Shown here: piece by piece, positions 54,501 to 62,862 of the stretch
How positions within the stretch are numbered: the stretch's first letter is position 1
How the letters are laid out: each line of letters opens with the position of its first letter
Assembly (NCBI RefSeq): GCF_029309905.1
Contig: NZ_JARBJP010000010.1
Coordinates: 1 to 62,950, forward strand
Length of the DNA stretch: 62,950 nucleotides
Direction: 5' to 3'
Source: Brytella acorum
GTDB taxonomy: Bacteria > Pseudomonadota > Alphaproteobacteria > Acetobacterales > Acetobacteraceae
The notes under the pieces: model-generated
What the model was told of the DNA's origin: nothing
What the model saw: only the letters and a program-made list of their open reading frames with translations
Databases searched by the model: none
Position numbers and translations under genes: made by a program

Positions 54501-56609
54501 CGCGTCGGTCGCGAGATCACCGGCCTGCATCGGGACGTCCACGGTGTGGCTGGAGAATGTCCAGCCATTGTCGTCGCTATGTGACCAGTTGTAGATCCGG
54601 TTGATCCTTGAGAGGGTCCAGTGGATCTTTCCGAGCGGCAGGGGGCGGTTGTCCGGATCGAAGCTCGCGAGATCGACCGGAATGGCCGCGCTCCCCGAGC
54701 CGCCGATGTTATCCGCGGCGACGTGCAGGCCGATCAGCGGCGTGGTCCGGCGGACGGGAATGGTCAGACGCTCGCCGACGCGTCGGCCCGTCGGGTCCAG
54801 AAAACCGGCGCGCACATCGACCTCAAGCGGCTTCGTCATGCCGCGCGGGATATCCGGCGTGAAAGACAGGCGGGCGCGTCCTTGAGGATCGGCGGGGGCT
54901 GCATCGATCTCGCCTTCCGCCGATTTCATGTCCTCATTTTCAAAACCGAAAGACCAGCTTTTGTAGCCCGGGACCGGATCGGCCGCAGGCGTGACGCTGT
55001 AGGAACTGTCGCTCTTCAGACCGGCGCCCGGCGCTCCGTAAAGAAAGCGGACCGTGGCGTCGATCGTGACAGCCTGACCCACGGTCGCAAAGGCCGGGGG
55101 TGTGAAACTGGCGGCGATCACCGGCGGGACAAAGTCCTGCACGTTGAAATGCGTCGATCCGATGGCTGGCAGTGTGGGGTCGAGCAGGATGTCGGCGCGC
55201 CACAGGCCCGACGGCGCGGAAGCGTTCAGCGGCAGGGAGAGCGCGTAACCGCCGGTCTGGCCGCCGGAAAGCGGAACGCGCCGCTCTTCCATCCCGTCGG
55301 GTCGGTGCAGGACGAGGATCGGGTGGCTGTCGTCCAGGGCCTTTCCGGCCCGGTCGCGCATCAGAACGAGGGCGCGCAGGGTTTCACCGGGCCGGTAGAT
55401 GCCGCGATCGAGCTGGACAAGGGCGCGACTGTCGCCCGGAGAAGCCGGGATGTCGGCGCCCTCCGCATGGCGCTCCGAAAAGTCGAACCATGGCCTGTCG
55501 AGACGCAGAAAGCCGAAATCGTCGCCGTGAGTCGCGAGCAGGACCGAGGGATGATCGGCCATTCTGCCGCGCAGGAGCGGGGCGTCGAAATGTCCCAGCC
55601 CCTGGGTGTCGGTCGTGATCGTCCCGAGGACGCTCCCGTCGCGCGCGCGGAGAGACAGATTGACGCCCGCCATCGGCGTGCCGTCCGCCAGCGAGCGGAT
55701 GGCGACCGTCAGTCCATCCTCTCCCCGCAGCATCGTCATGCCCAGGTCGCTCATGTTGACCCAGTGCGCGGCGATATCCTGATCTTGCTCGATATCGGAC
55801 ATGTCGTTGCCGTTCGCGGCGCGCCTGGGAGGCAGCGCCGTCTCGACGGGGCTTTTTTCCGGTGGAAGCGATGCGTTTTCGACCGTGACGAGATACAGGC
55901 CGGGCTTTCCGCGCTCGATCACGTTCGACAGCGGAAAGCTTGTCGTTGTCGTCTTGTTCGGTGCGCCGTCGATCGACATCGTGCCGCGCCAGATTTCCCG
56001 CATGCTCGTGTCGAGAAGATGCCGGAACGACCAGGGGTTGAGCGTCGTCTGGCTGAGATTGATGTCCTGGCTTTCCACCCCCGCCGGGGCGGGCAACTGC
56101 TCATGGGGGCTGACACGGAAAACATGGATGCGCGCGGTTTCCACGTTGACGCTCTCGACGGCCACGCCCGGCGCGGCGCGTCCGGGGAGGATGAACCCGT
56201 CTCCCGTCAGGGCGATGTGTGCGTCGCGGCTGCCGAAACGCGCCGCCAGCGTGACGGAAGACGTCAGATGATTGCCGTTGGCCGAGGAGAAGCCTGGATC
56301 GATCTGCACCTGGTATTGTCGTCCGAAGGCAAGCCCGCCGAGGCAGAACATCTTGCCTTCGGCCCGGGGCGCCGGATGGCTCTGGGGCATGACATGGACG
56401 AATCCCGCGAGTGACGCCGCCTCGTGCGGGTCCAGTTGCTGATTGAAATGCAGGCAGATCTCGGGGCTCTCTCCCGTGGCGTCGAGAGAGACATGTTCAA
56501 ATTTCAGCGGTGGAGCGTTTGAAAGTCCGGTGGGCGCGGGAGCGGCGTGGCTGACGGATGCAGAAAGCAAAGCCGTCAGGGGGAGCGTAAAAACACGGAT
56601 GCGCAGCAT
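51528..56609 (-). CDS. Alpha-2-macroglobulin family protein without thioester
   Basis: Large periplasmic protein of the bacterial alpha-2-macroglobulin family (YfhM/YfaS type), 1693 aa. The signal peptide ends SHAAPAP and has no lipobox cysteine. Domains in order: an N-terminal region, MG1-like (LVQLDRGIYRPGETLRALVLMRDR), bait-like middle, then QSVALFDGPVTLDASGHGSVSFDLPDFDGQL and the thioester-domain helices. Where related proteins have GC-x-EQ, this one reads GSSDD (residues 1185-1189), so the reactive thioester cannot form. AAGG lies 6 bases before the start. It is coupled to pbpC. It may still trap proteases mechanically, as thioester-free homologues are believed to do. Confidence 0.92.
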   Translation of the reverse strand: MLRIRVFTLPLTALLSASVSHAAPAPTGLSNAPPLKFEHVSLDATGESPEICLHFNQQLDPHEAASLAGFVHVMPQSHPAPRAEGKMFCLGGLAFGRQYQVQIDPGFSSANGNHLTSSVTLAARFGSRDAHIALTGDGFILPGRAAPGVAVESVNVETARIHVFRVSPHEQLPAPAGVESQDINLSQTTLNPWSFRHLLDTSMREIWRGTMSIDGAPNKTTTTSFPLSNVIERGKPGLYLVTVENASLPPEKSPVETALPPRRAANGNDMSDIEQDQDIAAHWVNMSDLGMTMLRGEDGLTVAIRSLADGTPMAGVNLSLRARDGSVLGTITTDTQGLGHFDAPLLRGRMADHPSVLLATHGDDFGFLRLDRPWFDFSERHAEGADIPASPGDSRALVQLDRGIYRPGETLRALVLMRDRAGKALDDSHPILVLHRPDGMEERRVPLSGGQTGGYALSLPLNASAPSGLWRADILLDPTLPAIGSTHFNVQDFVPPVIAASFTPPAFATVGQAVTIDATVRFLYGAPGAGLKSDSSYSVTPAADPVPGYKSWSFGFENEDMKSAEGEIDAAPADPQGRARLSFTPDIPRGMTKPLEVDVRAGFLDPTGRRVGERLTIPVRRTTPLIGLHVAADNIGGSGSAAIPVDLASFDPDNRPLPLGKIHWTLSRINRIYNWSHSDDNGWTFSSHTVDVPMQAGDLATDARGKARIAPTLDWGEYRLSASTPSGETGSSLRFHVGWGLNSDANTPDRLPLTVRDARIAPDGSTVLHIGGGFAGQAQVTLATDRVLGTQSLDVPKEGLDVPVTAAPNWHSGVYALVTLYRPLKGPAASGLRPHDPVRAVGVAWIGVDQSAHQLAVALDPPKSVVPRRRVTIPISVHGAHDAPADHVRVAVAAVDQGILSLTHFTPLDMFDAVFGRQRLGLDMVDNYGSLLLTDAKAGRIRSGGDGASKGADADGPPVRTTQSVALFDGPVTLDASGHGSVSFDLPDFDGQLHLMASAWSENALGNAQADITSRDPVFPDLGLPRFLAPGDTSQALVSIVNVDGPAARYVVQLSTDGPLQIPASSSTIEAEVKRGARADMRVPLIASPTMPGRTAIAHIHLTLRRAGQSAPLLTRSWPIGIRLAHVPVTVTQSAWLPPAAQQRIDAKVLTGFDPNDTQVTLGLSASGGLDTVALLQSLQSSLWGSSDDLAAQARALLQVNDPTLLGPEETKASLNRTVTSAIETLLDRQNPSGEIGQWDRSDGRSLPQSLDYIADFLVRAKAAGYAVPKDRLDLLLDHIETAQIQGSPEEEDDGNGAGDGGSSSLNTRAYATYVLARAGRLHPDVIHNLAAALVTRKDQGRTRVLWAGNAETNAQAQPLALGHIAVSLTLDDAPDDGSPSSPGALFDAAIAALGPARVGPPPLWDGNYWAYVRDLGGLAALAAEAHDDRRTRLLIERFGKLTLAPDDLMNTTKTALLEAASAMNADTEGRSVRIQGRPNATPLRLPLTDRLTPAALEKGVTIENTGRKALFRTVTLHGEPDGNAQPVAHGLTLEMHAYTLTGAPFDLARMKQNDRFIISLNGTALRPGRYQVAVTDLLPAGWEIERIVAPFEGRTDDNLRDDDENDKTQPPYAFLGELTRPDHTAAQDDRFTAVLNFSTENPTLAARGFRVAYIARAITPGHFALPEAVVSGRRRPSLMARTASGVVEIAPH

Positions 56610-56737
56610 GTCGGACCTTGAACAGCATGTGTCGGCCCCTGCGGATCAGCGGCATGGACGCGGACGATGTAACATCCGTTGCATGAGTCGGGTCCATGGA
56701 AATATCGAAGGTTGTATGAACTGATTGTGGAAATGTG

Positions 56738-56763
56738 ACCTGTGACCCCGATCCGTCACAGGT
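56738..56763 (-). terminator. Hairpin at the end of the 178-aa membrane protein gene
   Basis: Perfect 9-bp stem ACCTGTGAC / GTCACAGGT with an 8-base loop, overlapping the stop codon of the minus-strand gene. No T-run follows on the minus strand. It lies between that gene and the macroglobulin start, so it may separate the two transcripts. Confidence 0.4.
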
Positions 56764-57292
56764 GTTCGTCATCCGTCGTAATCCGGTCGAGGTCGGATTG
56801 TGCGTCTGGTGTCCGTGTCTTTTCGAGTTTGCGCGCGCGCCACAGGAAGAGCGGTGCCAGCAGCAGGAAGAGGACGCCAATAGTGGGAGAGAAGTATGTG
56901 CGCGATGTGGATGAAAGAAACAGAAAAGAGAAAGACTGGGCGCTGTAAGACTGAAGATAGACATAAGTCTTGATGAGCGAGAACAGGGTCAGCCAGAAAC
57001 TTGCCATGTCGCAATACTGGCGTGGCACGTTGAACGAGGCCCGCTTGCGGCTCAGGAAGGATGTGACATAGGCGGCGATGGTCAGATACAGGATGAAGCC
57101 GACAACCGCGAAGCCGCTGAAGCCGAAGCTTTGCAGAAAACTCACATCCGTCTCGACATTGCGGCGCGCATAGGGCAGCAGCCCTGCGAGCACGACGGAA
57201 ATACAGGCCGCCCCCGTGAGTTCGAGGGGCGTGTCCCAGAAGGCCCTGCCGCGCGCCTTGATCCGCTCGAAATCGATATCTTTGCTGTTCAA
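56756..57292 (-). CDS. Unrecognised four-segment membrane protein
   Basis: I do not recognise this family. The 178-aa product has four predicted membrane segments: LTGAACISVVLAGLLPYA, FAVVGFILYLTIAAYVTSF, ASFWLTLFSLIKTYVYL and TIGVLFLLLAPLFLW. A charged C-terminal tail (RARKLEKTRTPDAQSDLDR) is probably cytoplasmic. It starts with TTG 57292 behind AGGAG 8 bases upstream. The serine-rich loop (SAQSFSFLFLSSTSRTYF) may lie in the periplasm. It is between the macroglobulin gene and another unknown membrane protein gene, all on the minus strand. Confidence 0.6.
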   Translation of the reverse strand: MNSKDIDFERIKARGRAFWDTPLELTGAACISVVLAGLLPYARRNVETDVSFLQSFGFSGFAVVGFILYLTIAAYVTSFLSRKRASFNVPRQYCDMASFWLTLFSLIKTYVYLQSYSAQSFSFLFLSSTSRTYFSPTIGVLFLLLAPLFLWRARKLEKTRTPDAQSDLDRITTDDEHL

Positions 57293-57495
57293 GGTCGCGT
57301 CTCCTGTTTCAGGATTTCGTTAAGGCACTGCCACCCGGGGAATGCAAGAAATCATGTAAAAAACGTGAGATTATTTTTTTATAGTGTATTGATGTGTTGC
57401 TCCCGCCTTCGATGAGACATCGCGCGGCGCGTCTGATGGTCCATGGTCAAAGCGGCTCGATGGGATGTTCCGATGCGTTTGATCTTTAGCGGCGC
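57293..57495. promoter_or_regulatory. AT-rich upstream gap of the 178-aa gene
   Basis: A 203-bp gap with a clearly AT-rich core at about 57353-57398 (TTATTTTTTTATAG-like), probably the promoter of the 178-aa gene on the minus strand. No hairpin is seen. Confidence 0.3.
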
Positions 57496-59160
57496 TCAGG
57501 GATCCGGCCAGTCGAACAGTGTCTGACAGGCGAGGAGAGTTTCACGCGGATAGACGTCGATCGCCATGAGGTTCCCTGACGGTGGATGGGGGAATGGAAT
57601 GATCCTTTCCGGCGGCCCAAGGCTGGCGATGATTGCACTCTGATCGAGTCCGCTGTTGAAAAAGGGCCGGGTCAGGTCGGCGAGAATAAAGATTCTGGCT
57701 TTATCGGCCAAGGCTTCCGGACGATACCAGGAGCGTTGGCTGAGCCATGCCAGGGGGCTAAGAGCGCAGAACCCATCAGTGTTATGTGAATCGGACGTAA
57801 CGGTGCGTATCGTCGTATGTCCCTGACTTGCGAGAGTCGTGAGCGACGCATACCAGTAATTTCCATAGCCCTGCGTCAGTCCTTCCGCGTCCAGAAGTGC
57901 CAGGAGCGGCTCGACATCCATCTGATGCGCGACGTGATAAGGGTCGATCAAGCGGTCTGTATCCGGACGCGGCGACCATGTCTGCGCGAAGATCGCAAGC
58001 GTCCATGCGATGGCGGGGACGAAGAGCCACGCCATCCCCACTGTCGGGCCGGAACGGGCAAACGCGATTGTTCCGTAGATCAGTATGGGCAGGAAATAGC
58101 GGATGATGTCCTCCCCGGCGATATAGAAGTCTAGAAAGATGGCCGCACCGCCCGCGCATGCCGTGCCCAGGATGAGAATGGCGGTGACGGGATCAAAAGG
58201 CGTCGGGGTCGTCCTGCGGAACGCCTGAGGGAGGAGGCGTATCGTCTGCCATGGAAGCCAGAGCAGGACGGGAAAAAGAGCAGCCAGGCGCAGCAGGGCT
58301 TCCGCTGCTTTGCCGGGTGCGGGACCAAAGAATTTTTTATCGTCGAGGCTTACGCCGAAAAGATCGCCGAGCGAGAGACGAGAGAAATGCAGATGATCGT
58401 GCATCTGCCGCGTCGACATGAAGTGAATCGTAAGATGGCTGGCATGAAAGCCGCCTGCCAGCGAGAGCACGAGCCGCGCGAGGGCCACCAGACCAAAGCT
58501 GGCTGCGAGAATGGCGGCAATCCGGAGGGCGGCGCGGCGCTCGATTCCGCGCCGGGCCATCCACAGGCTGGTGACGAGGGTCGGCACGATGAAACAGCAG
58601 GTTGCGAACGCATCGCTGATTTCGAGGATACCGACGATGAAACCGAGAGAAATGCCTGCCGCGAGGTGGCTTCCCGGACGCAGACACCGCTCGACCGTCA
58701 GCAGGCCGATCAGGGTGAAGAAGAGGGTACCGACATGATAGGGTGTGTAGGTCAGAAAGCCGATGGGGCCAGGCTCATAAAGCGGCGGGAGACCGAGAAA
58801 CAGGATGACGGGCAGGAATTTCCGCCAGTCACCGTGTCGCGCCATCGTATGCCGGGCTTCGACCAGAAGGCATGCCGCCCACACGATTCCGCCCCACCAG
58901 ATTGCGGGTAGAATATAGAGAGGCGCGCGCATGTCGGACGTGAAGCGGCTCAGCAGTCCCAGGCCTGGCAGATCGATGAGCCAGAAATTATCCGGCGGCG
59001 TGACCCACCCGCGAAGGAGAGGATTGCCCGAGACCATGTCCATGGCTTCGAACAGGGCGTTGGCCTGATCGGAATCGCGCAGAAACCTCAAACCGAAATG
59101 ATGGCAAAGGAGGGCCGCCCCCAAAGCCAGCGCCGGGATGGCGAATGTTTTGGGCGTCAT
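57496..59160 (-). CDS. Unrecognised polytopic membrane protein
   Basis: Inner membrane protein of 554 aa with about ten or more hydrophobic segments. The start at 59160 (MTPKTFAIPALALGAALLCHH) is chosen over 59193 because a membrane segment starts directly after it. The first periplasmic loop has RDSDQANALFEAMDM and WVTPPDNFWLIDLPGL, and the C-terminal about 130 residues (from LIDPYHVAHQMD) look like a soluble periplasmic domain. This layout recalls GT-C membrane glycosyltransferases, which have an acidic first loop, but I see no decisive motif. Function is unknown. Confidence 0.6.
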   Translation of the reverse strand: MTPKTFAIPALALGAALLCHHFGLRFLRDSDQANALFEAMDMVSGNPLLRGWVTPPDNFWLIDLPGLGLLSRFTSDMRAPLYILPAIWWGGIVWAACLLVEARHTMARHGDWRKFLPVILFLGLPPLYEPGPIGFLTYTPYHVGTLFFTLIGLLTVERCLRPGSHLAAGISLGFIVGILEISDAFATCCFIVPTLVTSLWMARRGIERRAALRIAAILAASFGLVALARLVLSLAGGFHASHLTIHFMSTRQMHDHLHFSRLSLGDLFGVSLDDKKFFGPAPGKAAEALLRLAALFPVLLWLPWQTIRLLPQAFRRTTPTPFDPVTAILILGTACAGGAAIFLDFYIAGEDIIRYFLPILIYGTIAFARSGPTVGMAWLFVPAIAWTLAIFAQTWSPRPDTDRLIDPYHVAHQMDVEPLLALLDAEGLTQGYGNYWYASLTTLASQGHTTIRTVTSDSHNTDGFCALSPLAWLSQRSWYRPEALADKARIFILADLTRPFFNSGLDQSAIIASLGPPERIIPFPHPPSGNLMAIDVYPRETLLACQTLFDWPDP

Positions 59161-59409
59161 GAAAATTTCATGTCGCTGGTGACCGTCGAGCAAGACAGCG
59201 AGGGGTGGATATTGATTGCGCGCATATCAGGGTCGGGACGTCCGTTTCACCGAAAACAGGCGCCCGGCGGTGCCGGATCGAGTCTGGGCCGAAATAGCGG
59301 GACAGTGCTTCTTCGGCGGCGGCTTTGGCATTCTTGCGGGTCCGTTGGGTTGCCGTAAGGGGAATGGGTTGAATATTCTGTCTGGTATCGACTGAGAATG
59401 GGGAACGAG

Positions 59410-61098
59410 ATGCGCTTTGGTACAGACAGGATGGCAGGACGCGGCATTCACTGGAAGCGCGTTGTGCGTCTGGTGGTTGTCGGAACCTTGTGCGCCAGCC
59501 CGTCGATCCAGGCCGAGGAGGAAGTCCATCCGGCGACGCCGATCAAACATCTCGTCGTTCTGTATGATGAGAACGTCTCGTTCGACCATTACTTCGCAAC
59601 CTATCCGGTGGCGGCCAACCCGAATGGAGAACCGGCTTTTCAGGCCGCGGCGGGGACACCCCGCGCCGATACGCTCGCATCGGCGCATCTGCTCCATGAA
59701 AACCCGAACGCCGGGTCGGCGAACGGCAAGGATGCGGCCCTTCCGTATCGTCTGGACCGAACCCAGGCGAGCACGGCGGATCAGAACCATGCTTATACGC
59801 CCGAGCAACTGGCCTATGATCATGGACGTGCGGATCTCTTTCCGCGCTATACGGGTCACGGATCGCCGGGCGGAGTGGGGGCATTTACGACGCGTGGCCA
59901 GGTTATGGGCTATTTCGACGGCAATACCGTCACGGCGTTATGGCGCTATGCACAGCGTTTCGCGATGAGTGACGCCGCCTATACCGACACATACGGTCCC
60001 TCGACGCCGGGCGCGCTGGAAGCGGTCTCCGGCCAGACGAATGGGCTGCGCGTCAAGGAGACAGCCCCGTCCCCTTCCGGTCACACCAGCACGAGCTATA
60101 TCCCCGACGGTCAGGGCGGGCTGACGATGATCAACGATATCGATCCGGCCGGAGACGTCTGCTCGGCGCCAGCAAAGCAGGTCTGGATGTCGGGCCCCAA
60201 TATCGGGGATCTCCTGAATGAGGCTCATGTGACGTGGGGGGGCTTCATGGGGGGATTCAATCTCGCCACGCGCAACGCGAACGGTACCACGGGTTGCGCG
60301 CGCAGCGTCTATTCGGACGTCGTGGCCCAGACCGTCGTGGATTATATTCCCCACCATAACTGGTTTCAGTATTATCCAAGCACGGCCAATCTGACGCATG
60401 AGCGTCCGTCGTCGATGGACGCCATCGGCCACACGATGACTGCGGATGGAAAAACACGCGATCCTGCCAATCACGAATATGATCTCGAGGATTTCTATGC
60501 GGTCGTGCGGGCCGGTCATATGCCCGCCGTTTCGTTCCTCAAGCTTCCCGCCTATCAGGATGCCCATGCGGGCTATTCCGACCCCCTGGACGAGCAGGCA
60601 GGCATCGTTCGTCTGGTCAATTTCCTGCAAAGTCGCCCGGAATGGAAAGATACCGCGATCCTGATCGCCTATGACGATTCAGACGGTTGGTATGATCATG
60701 CCTTCGTCCTCCCCCAACATGGTTCCTTCGATCCGAAAGCCGATCAGCTGGATGGACCCGGAAAATGTGGAAGTGTTCCTGCTCCGGAGGGGATTGCGGG
60801 CAAGCCTGTCAACGGTCGCTGCGGTCCCGGAACTCGCGTTCCGCTGGTTCTGATCTCGCCCTGGGCACGCCAGAATTACATCGGCCACACATTGACCGCG
60901 CAGAGTTCGATTGCACGCTTCATCGAGGATAACTGGCTCGGTGGGAAGCGCCTTGGGAAAGGTTCGTTTGACGCTTCCGCGGCGAGCTTCGCGGATATGT
61001 TCGATTTTATCGCGCCGCCCCGGTTGTCGCCACTTTTTCTGGCGCCCGACACGGGAGAAATCGTGTCTTCGAACACCTTGAAATCTGCCTCCCCATGA
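59410..61098 (+). CDS. Secreted phosphoesterase / acid phosphatase family
   Basis: Exported enzyme of the phosphoesterase family that includes AcpA acid phosphatase and phospholipase C, 562 aa. The signal peptide is VVRLVVVGTLCASPSIQA. The metal and active-site start is LVVLYDENVSFDHYFATYP (residues about 46-64), with later TYGPSTPGALEAVSG, MPAVSFLKLPAYQDAHAGYSDPLDEQ, ILIAYDDSDGWYDH and VPLVLISPWARQNYIGHTL. The start at 59410 has GGGGA upstream; ATG 59398 is possible. It is divergent from the unknown membrane protein. A role in phosphate release from organic esters is the family expectation. Confidence 0.88.
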   Translation: MRFGTDRMAGRGIHWKRVVRLVVVGTLCASPSIQAEEEVHPATPIKHLVVLYDENVSFDHYFATYPVAANPNGEPAFQAAAGTPRADTLASAHLLHENPNAGSANGKDAALPYRLDRTQASTADQNHAYTPEQLAYDHGRADLFPRYTGHGSPGGVGAFTTRGQVMGYFDGNTVTALWRYAQRFAMSDAAYTDTYGPSTPGALEAVSGQTNGLRVKETAPSPSGHTSTSYIPDGQGGLTMINDIDPAGDVCSAPAKQVWMSGPNIGDLLNEAHVTWGGFMGGFNLATRNANGTTGCARSVYSDVVAQTVVDYIPHHNWFQYYPSTANLTHERPSSMDAIGHTMTADGKTRDPANHEYDLEDFYAVVRAGHMPAVSFLKLPAYQDAHAGYSDPLDEQAGIVRLVNFLQSRPEWKDTAILIAYDDSDGWYDHAFVLPQHGSFDPKADQLDGPGKCGSVPAPEGIAGKPVNGRCGPGTRVPLVLISPWARQNYIGHTLTAQSSIARFIEDNWLGGKRLGKGSFDASAASFADMFDFIAPPRLSPLFLAPDTGEIVSSNTLKSASP

Positions 61099-61512
61099 AC
61101 TCTCGTGAAACCCGTTTATGGTAGGGGACATCGGGGCTCTTCGTTGAAGTTACGATGCCGATCTCTCAAAATTCGGAGGTCCATGATGCCCGAATGCGCG
61201 CCTTCCATCCGGTTGGCGGCTTGCGGATCGGCGCAGTTTGTCTCAACTACTGGGTCGAATAGTCAGCCGGTCGTTTCGCAGCTGCCGTCATCGGCCCGTG
61301 CCTTCCACAGGGCGAGAATCGGAATCGACGTCCATTCTCACTCCACATATCGGCCAGTAGTTACGTTCTTTAATGTTCCGCCGTCAAATCGGCCCGGCAC
61401 GGACGGAATTAGAGCAGATCCCGTTCAAATGAAATCATTTGAACGGGTGAAGATGCTCGCAAAAACAAACAACTAGAGTATTTTTAGCGAACCGGTTTGA
61501 GCGAAAAATACT
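61099..61512. other. 414-bp gap before the palindromic repeat unit
   Basis: No gene is credible here. The part 61099-61407 shows nothing I recognise. The end holds the palindromic repeat unit described separately. Confidence 0.4.
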
Positions 61513-61516
61513 CTAG
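61409..61516. repeat. Palindromic extragenic repeat unit
   Basis: Two adjoining perfect stems make up one unit. The first is CCCGTTCAAATGA (61420-61432) / TCATTTGAACGGG (61435-61447), with GAGCA / TGCTC as an outer imperfect pair. The second is CTAGAGTATTTTT (61473-61485) / AAAAATACTCTAG (61504-61516), with AACCGGTT in its loop. This layout resembles the GAGC-flanked palindromic repeats scattered in many alphaproteobacterial genomes. The second stem overlaps the stop codon of the minus-strand receptor fragment and may also act as its terminator. Confidence 0.7.
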
Positions 61517-62862
61517 AAGTCGGCTCCAAGTGTGACAACGGCTGTAAATGCCGAGCCGACTACGTAATTTGGTGTCGACGCACTTACTGTGTTTCCAAAA
61601 ATACCTTTCTGCTTCACAGCCGTAAATCCAAACCCACTGATGGATGACAGGTAATTTACGCCGCCCATATTAACGAGATTAAGCATGATTTTCGGATGAA
61701 TGCCTGTATTGAAAGACGGCAGGCTCCGACCAAGGTTCAGATCTGCCGTCACATAGCCAGGAATTTTCTGATCGTTCATCAGGGTTGAGTATTGCGATCC
61801 CTGATAACGCAGGTTGAAATTTCCGAAATAAAGTCCGTCATCATATGTCAGGCCAATAGCACCACTCCATTTTGGGGCACCCGGTTCCTGCTTGCCTGTC
61901 GTTGGAAGATAATCCGTCCCGGCATCAACATTATTGCCAATGCGGGTCTTGAGAAACTGGCCGGAGGCATAGGCGCTGATATGATGCCATGGTCGGGTAC
62001 CGACTTCACCCTGAAATCCCCAGGCTTCTTCACCACCTGCTGAAAGCTGCGTGCTGATCAGTACACTTGTTCCTGGCAGGTAGGATGAACTGCCAATCTG
62101 ATGGTTGGTCAGATTGTAATGAAACCACGCGGCAGAAACATTGACGGGGCCGTTATGCCGAAAACCGACTTCCTCTCCAATAAAGTATTCTGCCCCAAGA
62201 TTTTTTGCCGGCGTGCTTGCAGGTGTCGGCGATGTCATTGAAAACTGTGGAATATACTGGCTCCATCCTGACGGTAGTCTATAGGACGTCGTCGCATTCA
62301 TGTAGACCTGATCAGCCTTGGTTATACTATAGCTGGCAAGAAGTTGAGGGGTTGGTTCGAAGTAATTCTTACCTGCTTTGTATGGATCGGCTCCTGGAAG
62401 ATTTTGCGTGGCGCTAACGGAAGCCATGGAGACCTTGAAGCCCGCGTCTATAAAAAGCTTGTTTCCTAACAGACTAAGCTTGTCATCCAGACCGATGGCA
62501 TTGACTTGCTGAATTGTGTTCTCCTGATAGCCTGTAATGGGCACCCCATTTACCGTCAGATATTTCTGACCATAACTCCAGTCTCCAGACGGAGATAGAG
62601 CGTATTGATGCTGGTATTCTGTATGGTTTCCGTACGAATACCAATAAAATAGCGAGAGTGTATTGTATTTTTTCTTCCAGTCGAGGTTGGTCGTAAAGCC
62701 ACTGGAGTTCTGTCTCCAGGGATGTACGCTCTCGACAGTTACGTTTCCGGACTGTCCTTCATACCCATCCAGAGTGCCGTATTGTTGGGTGCCAAGATAA
62801 CCGCCCGCAATGGGAATGGTTGATCCGTAGTTATTGGGGCCTCTCTGGAACGTCGTGTAATA
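61513..62862 (-). pseudogene. TonB-dependent receptor, C-terminal fragment
   Basis: C-terminal barrel of a TonB-dependent receptor, 449 residues from 62862 to the stop at 61513. The N-terminal signal, TonB box and plug are missing. Barrel signs: YYTTFQRGPNNYGSTIPIAG at the broken end, NTLSLFYWYSYGNH, FEPTPQLLASYSITKADQVYM, GEEVGFRHNGPVNVSAAWF and the C-terminal VVTLGADF. A stop (TAG, 62865-62863) ends the frame upstream and no other frame continues the family, so this is truncation, not one frameshift. The DNA is visibly less GC-rich than the rest (for example 40 percent in 62641-62700). A fragment start at GTG 62544 is unlikely. Confidence 0.8.

Noticed and set aside
54621-56414. 597-aa frame antisense to the macroglobulin
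   Set aside because: Shadow of a GC-rich long gene.
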